64,000 nt of DNA, taken from contig ARYC01000100.1 in the NCBI GenBank assembly GCA_000711775.1, forward strand, positions 186,001-250,000. Reading direction: 5' to 3'. Positions 59,491-64,000 of the stretch are shown here, in pieces (the stretch's first letter is position 1; each line of letters opens with the position of its first letter). Both the position numbers and the translations under genes were made by a program. This DNA comes from Oxytricha trifallax. Its lineage: Eukaryota > Ciliophora > Spirotrichea > Sporadotrichida > Oxytrichidae. The notes beneath the pieces are model-generated. The model made no database searches. It saw nothing but the letters and a program-made list of their open reading frames with translations, and was not told the DNA's origin.

Positions 59491-60910
59491 ATGTTCTCAA
59501 AATTTATATAAAGTTTCACAGAAACATTTGCCATATAACACAATGAAGGTGCCATTCTAACAACACAAACATAGCAAACAACTGACTAGATAATTACTTA
59601 AGACCTTATCGATTAATTTTAGACTCCTGATTAGAAATAATTGCGATTAATCAAACATAAAATTGAGGAATAATAATAGAATTAGAAAAGTTTAAGATTA
59701 ATGAAGCAAAGAGATCAAACAGCCCGGGTAAGAAATATGAATTTAATATCATTGAATCAAATATAATAAAATGAGATTTAATGGAATTAACCTTTATTTA
59801 AAAAATAGATCTATGACAGTTCATAAGTTAAACTCAAAATTTATTAAATATAAGGGTGAAGATAGAAATTTGTCTACTAATAAAAATAAAAATTCAATCA
59901 ATATTCGGTCTTAAAAAGTTTATCACCTGAAGTTAAACAAGCAAACACTATCTAAATGCTAAAGCACTAATAAAATAATGGTTTCATAGTGATCTTTATC
60001 TTAGCTAAGCGTGAAAGATGCATAATTTCCGAATGACTATCAAGTTAATAATAAAAATGTGAAAAATATACTTATTAATTAATCATAAAATGGAACCTAG
60101 ACATTAAAGATTAACAACAAACACTTAAAAAATTTTATAGATATAAATAAATTAATTATACCTGTAGCTTTTGTGTATTAATTTAAGAAAAAAAATTGTC
60201 ATACACCCAATATACTCAAATACTTCCTCTAAATATGACTTTAATTCCATATAAGATTAAATTAGTTAACATAGATTTATTTGAATTGACTAGCCTCATG
60301 GAAATCTCATCTCAAGATAGTTTGCAAACAAAATGCCTATCTCTAAGGTCCTCAACTATGAAAATAATTCCCTTGGTCACATAATCATGCGAAAAATTGC
60401 CAATTACAGTATACGTACCATCTCGATATTTATACTAAGTCGATGAAATTTTAATAAATAGTGGTGAAGATGACATATCTCTTGAAAGTTTGTAGATTGT
60501 CGATAAAAGATAAGCCAGAGTTACAAATACAGAGAAAATATATTTTAAGAAACGATCGAAAAGGAAGACTTTTTAAGAAACTCATAAAAAATAAATAATC
60601 TGAAGTTGAAGAAGTAAATCTTTTTAAAATTGCTGAATAAGAGAATTTTAAAGGGATTTTAAATTTTTTATTCGGTTTTGGTTTAAAAATATTAGGTATA
60701 TATAAGCTTTTAAAAATTAGTCCATCGATTTATATTGAAGATATAAAGCTATTTGTAATTGATTATGAGTAAATTTCTTTTGAATCAAGAAATTTTTGTT
60801 TTATGGTTTCAGGTCATGCACAAAAATAAAAAAAATAAAATCTAAAGTTTCACAAATAATTATTTACATGTAAAGATAAAATTTTTAGAATGATTTAGAA
60901 TAAAATGTGA
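59491..60910 (+). CDS. Unknown protein, Gln-rich N-terminus
   Basis: ATG 59491 (MFSKFIQSFTETFAIQHNEG) opens a Gln/Thr-rich first exon ending KQRDQTAR. A GTAAGA..AG intron (about 59730-59810) leads to SMTVHKLNSKFIKYKGEDRN. After a frame shift come NDYQVNNKNVKNILINQ and IDINKLIIPVAFVYQF. A globular-looking part follows: YTQILPLNMTLIPYKIKLVN, DLFELTSLMEISSQDSLQTK, LPITVYVPSRYLYQVDEILI, NDRKGRLFKKLIKNKQSEVE, GFGLKILGIYKLLKISPSIY, LFVIDYEQISFESRNFCFMV. TGA 60908-60910. No family recognised. Two or three frame changes are needed. Confidence 0.55.
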
Positions 60911-60989
60911 TGTGGTAAAATTAATTTGCTCATAATATTTACTAAAAGAGAATTTCACTAGTGCCTATAAAATAAATTAAAAACGGCTT

Positions 60990-61415
60990 TAGGCACTGAA
61001 AAGACGTTAAATTCAATAATTGGCAACACAAACAAATTTAAATAAAAATTAGCATCAAAGTCATGGTCATAGAGTTATCTCAGAGAGATCATTGAAGAAG
61101 CTCAAAAGAAACTCTATTCTATTATTCCTGAAGATTAAAAGAAGCAATAAACAAGGCCTGGTTCGCTGTGAAAAGCATCAATACCTCTCTAGCAAGTTTT
61201 GTTTCATAACTTTGTAGGGAAACCTGGAACTGTCATATCTCTAATGATAGAACATGCAAAAGTTTACATACACTATTCATGAAGTGAGCAAGAGACTTTA
61301 TAAAGATGTTTAAAAGCCAGATGAAATGAATATAGATGAAGAGCTGGCACTAAGAGAAGAAATATGGGCCCAAGCAAACTATAAGAGAAGCCAAAACCCT
61401 TTCTTGGTTAATTTA
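60990..61415 (+). CDS. Coding segment of unknown gene abutting TBE3
   Basis: Plus-strand reading: GTEKTLNSIIGNTNKFKQKL, SYLREIIEEAQKKLYSIIPE, PLQQVLFHNFVGKPGTVISL, MIEHAKVYIHYS, EVSKRLYKDVQKPDEMNIDE and ELALREEIWAQANYKRSQNP. It does not match the 22K proteins of TBE1/2, so it is probably host coding sequence into which, or next to which, the TBE3 fragment lies. Frame shifts separate the pieces; no start or stop is assigned. Function unknown. Confidence 0.45.
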
Positions 61416-61419
61416 ATAT

Positions 61420-62493
61420 GTGAACTTATTCGTTCATTTAAATCTAATGCTTATTTATAAACATTCCTTCTACCTTCTCTCTCATAACTGTTGTCTTATA
61501 TATGCTTACTCTCTTGCAGCTACTCTGAATCAAGTCTACTGTATCTAGAGGCAAGTCATGAATTAGGTGATACAGCAGCAGTTTCTTATAGTGGGTCTTG
61601 ATTTAACTCCAATAGAATTCGATTCCATTAAATTCTGGTCTATAAGGAACGTTGTATGCAGATGTTATGTTTAACTCTTCATAAGCTTTCTTTCCTTTGT
61701 CTTACGAACTGAGAGGTTTTCAACAAACAGGATAATCTCTTAATCGTTTTATTTATCTCTCAGCTTGTGTAAGAATTCTATATACTACTCCCGCTTAATA
61801 GAGCGAGGATGAATCACATAACTTTCTAAGCCTGAATCTTCGCTAATACCAGCTAAAATTGCATGGGTGAAAACCTTCACTTTCTAGTCATAAACTTCTA
61901 TATTATCATACTTCACTTACCATGACTTATTAATAAAGGTGTTGAAGGTAAATTCAGCTTCATCAGCGTGTTTGAACTTGATGATATTAGTAATAGCTGT
62001 CTGTATTTAATCATATATATAGTTTAAATTATTACTATAAAATGCCACTGTAAAGTCAATCACTCTCTGACTCTGTTGACAGTCTTGAAAGTAATACCAT
62101 TTCTTCTATAAATATTGGCTATAGTCTAAGGAGAGATACGCAAGTTCAGGAAACCTGCGATGAAACATTACAGCTTGCTAGTCAAGAGGAAAGTGTGCCC
62201 AATACTTTAAAGTCTTAGAGTCACAGAGGTAGTCAATATGGGTCTGAGTGAACTTTTATTTTTTTACTGGATGCTTTCAAGTACCAGAATTAAAATGCTA
62301 AACAGAAAACATGCAGTGATAACTAACAGTTGAGGCAAAGGCTCTTGTGTAATAGCTTTGCTATAGCTGCATAATTTAATACTGGTTTGAAATAGTCTAT
62401 ATTAATACTTGTATCATACCTAAGCTTAAGCAGTAAATCTAAATATTACTCATCATAAATAGACCCTAAATTTCGCTAATTTCTATTTATCAT
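61420..62493 (-). pseudogene. TBE3 42K transposase, decayed
   Basis: ATG 62493 (MINRNQRNLGSIYDEQYLDL) then LLLKLRYDTSINIDYFKPVL, aligning with the TBE1 transposase N-terminus (SIYDEEYIDL, KPVLNYKSIA). The core has HADEAEFTFNTFINKSW (first catalytic Asp kept), YDNIEVYDQKVKVFTHAILA and EIILFVENLSVRKTK, where the second catalytic Asp (FVDN in TBE1) is Glu. The third catalytic motif is out of frame but still visible near 61630. Several frame shifts and a lost Asp indicate an inactive relic. It belongs to the TBE1 rather than the TBE2 lineage by residue identity. Confidence 0.78.
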
Positions 62494-62560
62494 TTTGCAA
62501 ATTGGCCTAATTTCTCTACTAACCCCAATAAGAACGCATCTATACTCTATAAATCAAATC
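61420..62560 (-). mobile_element. TBE3: truncated TBE fragment, transposase only
   Basis: About 1.1 kb related to TBE1. It holds the 42K gene and its upstream leader but no 22K or 57K gene and no clear inverted repeat. The leader shares the CATCATAAATAGACC sequence with TBE1 (inverted). Termini are approximate. Confidence 0.65.
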
Positions 62561-62729
62561 TCTAAAACATCTAATTAAGGTTATTGCAATTTTTATCTCT
62601 ATAATATTCTTAAATTTTATGATAATATTTTATTGATATTTTTGTTAAAAAAATAAAAAAAGAGTAGGGGTGGAATTTATAAAAATAATAAAATTACTAA
62701 ATAACTGTTCATATGTTATATTTATTTAT

Positions 62730-63284
62730 TTAACCCCTCAGTCATTCGCATTGAAAGATAAAAACAAAGCCAGTAATTATGAGTCATATCTGGAATTTTA
62801 TAATTAAAAGTTCACTTTTCCAAAGATGAAAAACTTGGGATTTATTATTACAATAAAAGAGATTTTATGCTAAATAATGTTAATTTTGCACTCACAAATA
62901 TCAATAATCAAAGACTCTTCTATAATATATTAATTCACAGTAATTAATTGAATTTTATAGAATAAAATTTTGAATTAAGATATTTTTATTTTCAAAAATA
63001 AATACAAGAAGAGAAAGTCAAGTTTACTTAGTTGAAAATATTATTTCAAGTGGTGAATATGAACTACTTATTTATGCCCATAATTCTCTCAAGAATATCT
63101 AAAGAGAATTAAAAGTCATTAATATTTAATCTAAGTTCAATCTTAACCCCAGAAAAGTATATTAAGTATTATAGGGAGAGGGATATTATTAGACAAATGG
63201 AAGTATGGTTATAAATCGATTACATATGACACTACCTCTATGTAGACATTCAAAACCTTAAAACCCCATCAGTAGTTTGATTGA
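62730..63284 (+). CDS. Beta-sandwich-like coding segment, unknown (calpain-type C2-like?)
   Basis: Plus-strand pieces: KASNYESYLEFYN, KVHFSKDEKLGIYYYNKRDF, VNFALTNINNQRLFYNILIH, LRYFYFQKQIQEEK, ESQVYLVENIISSGEYELLI, NSLKNIQRELKVINI and GILLDKWKYGYKSITYDTTS, ending HQQFD with TGA 63282-63284. The S-G-x-Y-x-L-x-I-Y pattern resembles the beta-sandwich repeats at calpain C-termini, but no diagnostic residue proves it. It could be the 3' part of a larger gene trapped between two TBE fragments. Frame changes near 62810, 63020 and 63170. Confidence 0.45.
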
Positions 63285-63389
63285 GTTTTTCATTTATAAA
63301 AGTAAACTAATAACGCATAGTTTATTAGTGTTTTAATAAAGTTTATTTTTAGGAGTTTAATGTTTAAATATTAGAAATTTGAGAGAGTA

Positions 63390-64000
63390 TAACAAGCGAG
63401 TTTTTAATAAGTTTTAAACAAACATAAGCTTAGAGTCATGTGCAAGTTCTCTGAATTTTATCTTTTTAAGATATTTTTAATTATTTCTATTGTAATATAA
63501 TTATCTGAACTTGCCTTGATAATAGTTGAGTATGCAAGTTATCTGAGACCTCCATTTATTTTATTTTTAACGAGATATTGCTTGATTCTCTACTTAGAAT
63601 CTCTCTCATCCTTGCTGCTAAAGTAATCGTTTCTTGGCATGTCGCTCTCTATTATTACTGCTAGAGCCCAGATATCCCATTATGTGTCTCCATCTCTCTG
63701 AGAAATATCCAGGAGTATCGTATACATTTCCTAATGCAGAGGCTTGCACATTATGAGCTCTGTTGAAGTCAATAATATAATCTCTAAGAAGTTGAAAGTC
63801 CATCATGATGTTCTTTAGCTTTAATTATGAATGAATATAGCCAAGTTTGTGAAGCTCTTCAATACCCTCAACTATTTACTGTACAATCTAACCAATTTAT
63901 CTTAGGCATCTATTGTCAGATAAAAATTCTCTGTAAGTCATCTCGATGAGAGGAAGTCTAAATGCAACATGATTTTTTCAAGTTATGTGGCATCTAACTA
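63390..64000 (-). CDS. TBE4 57K kinase protein, C-terminal part (runs off the window)
   Basis: Minus strand from beyond 64000. Readable pieces: GIEELHKLGYIHSQLKLKNI, DFQLLRDYIIDFNRAHNVQA, GNVYDTPGYFSERWRHIMGY, DERDSKQRIKQYLVKNK, LRQLAYSTIIKASSDNYITI. They align with the TBE1 57K C-lobe (IIDFNRAQRVEVQRLG; DSKQRIQQFF). The catalytic loop is HSQLKLKN instead of HRDLKPEN, so the Asp is absent and the kinase is predicted dead. A frame shift lies near 63630. By TBE gene order the 22K and 42K genes of this element should lie beyond 64000, making it a separate element from TBE3. Confidence 0.75.

Noticed and set aside
1..64000. Search for tRNA, rRNA, CRISPR arrays, bacterial promoters or riboswitches.
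   Set aside because: No cloverleaf, rRNA core, regularly spaced repeat-spacer array or other such signal was recognised, as expected for ciliate germline DNA; a covariance-model scan would be decisive.

Overview
The window reads as germline (micronuclear) DNA of a spirotrichous, hypotrich-type ciliate (Oxytricha/Stylonychia relatives). It is very AT-rich. Every recognisable protein is open only if TAA and TAG are read as Gln, with TGA as the usual stop. Introns are short GT..AG (20-60 nt). Several genes are cut by short AT-rich inserts bounded by direct repeats whose removal leaves one repeat copy and restores the protein, which is the MDS/IES/pointer layout of an unrearranged germline genome. 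The window also holds two full-length and two partial TBE-like (telomere-bearing element) transposons, which are typical of hypotrich germlines. I worked by hand translation only. Family names rest on recognised motifs, and no database was searched. Many short Gln/Asn-rich stretches are open in more than one frame, so edges without a stop, start or pointer are approximate.

Layout. 0-6.3 kb: an unknown gene (-), then a REEP/TB2-DP1-HVA22 membrane-shaping gene (+) whose last IES contains a complete TBE (TBE1: 42K transposase, 22K protein, zinc-finger/kinase 57K protein). 6.4-7.7 kb: a mitochondrial-carrier gene (-) with two pointer-defined IESs. 7.9-12.0 kb: TBE2, the same three-gene plan with different termini. 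12-15.9 kb: meckelin/TMEM67, a ciliary transition-zone membrane protein (-). 16.4-17.4 kb: an ankyrin protein (-). 18.1-21.9 kb: a Gln/Asn-rich gene (+) containing two near-perfect palindromes. 22.3-25 kb: an acidic coiled-coil protein and another Gln-rich protein (-). 25-26.2 kb: a third long inverted repeat. 26.6-30.5 kb: an M14 cytosolic carboxypeptidase (tubulin deglutamylase family, -) with a 913-bp IES and a missing 3' part. 30.8-38 kb: two Gln/Asn-rich proteins (+), one with Sfi1-like basic/aromatic segments. 38.2-41.5 kb: a calpain-7-like protein that appears to lack catalytic residues (+). 42.9-44 kb: C2-like and RING-finger segments. 44.1-45.8 kb: a TA microsatellite and an unusually GC-rich Cys-containing gene with repeated in-frame TGA. 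45.9-48.8 kb: a B-box/coiled-coil protein (+). 49.3-51.7 kb: a tandem cyclic-nucleotide-binding protein (-). 52.3-58.5 kb: a small ORF and a large multi-pass membrane protein with a Cys-rich ectodomain (+). 58.5-61.4 kb: an ankyrin-like protein (-), an unknown protein (+) and a further coding segment. 61.4-62.5 kb: a decayed TBE transposase (TBE3). 62.7-63.3 kb: a beta-sandwich-like coding segment. 63.4-64 kb: the C-terminal half of another TBE 57K kinase (TBE4), running off the window.

Several host genes share a cilium/microtubule theme (meckelin, tubulin-type carboxypeptidase, possible Sfi1-like protein), but nothing suggests an operon. Genes lie on both strands and are often packed within tens of bases. 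Many genes carry single-base frame breaks, frequently at homopolymers, so some apparent pseudogenes may be assembly indels.
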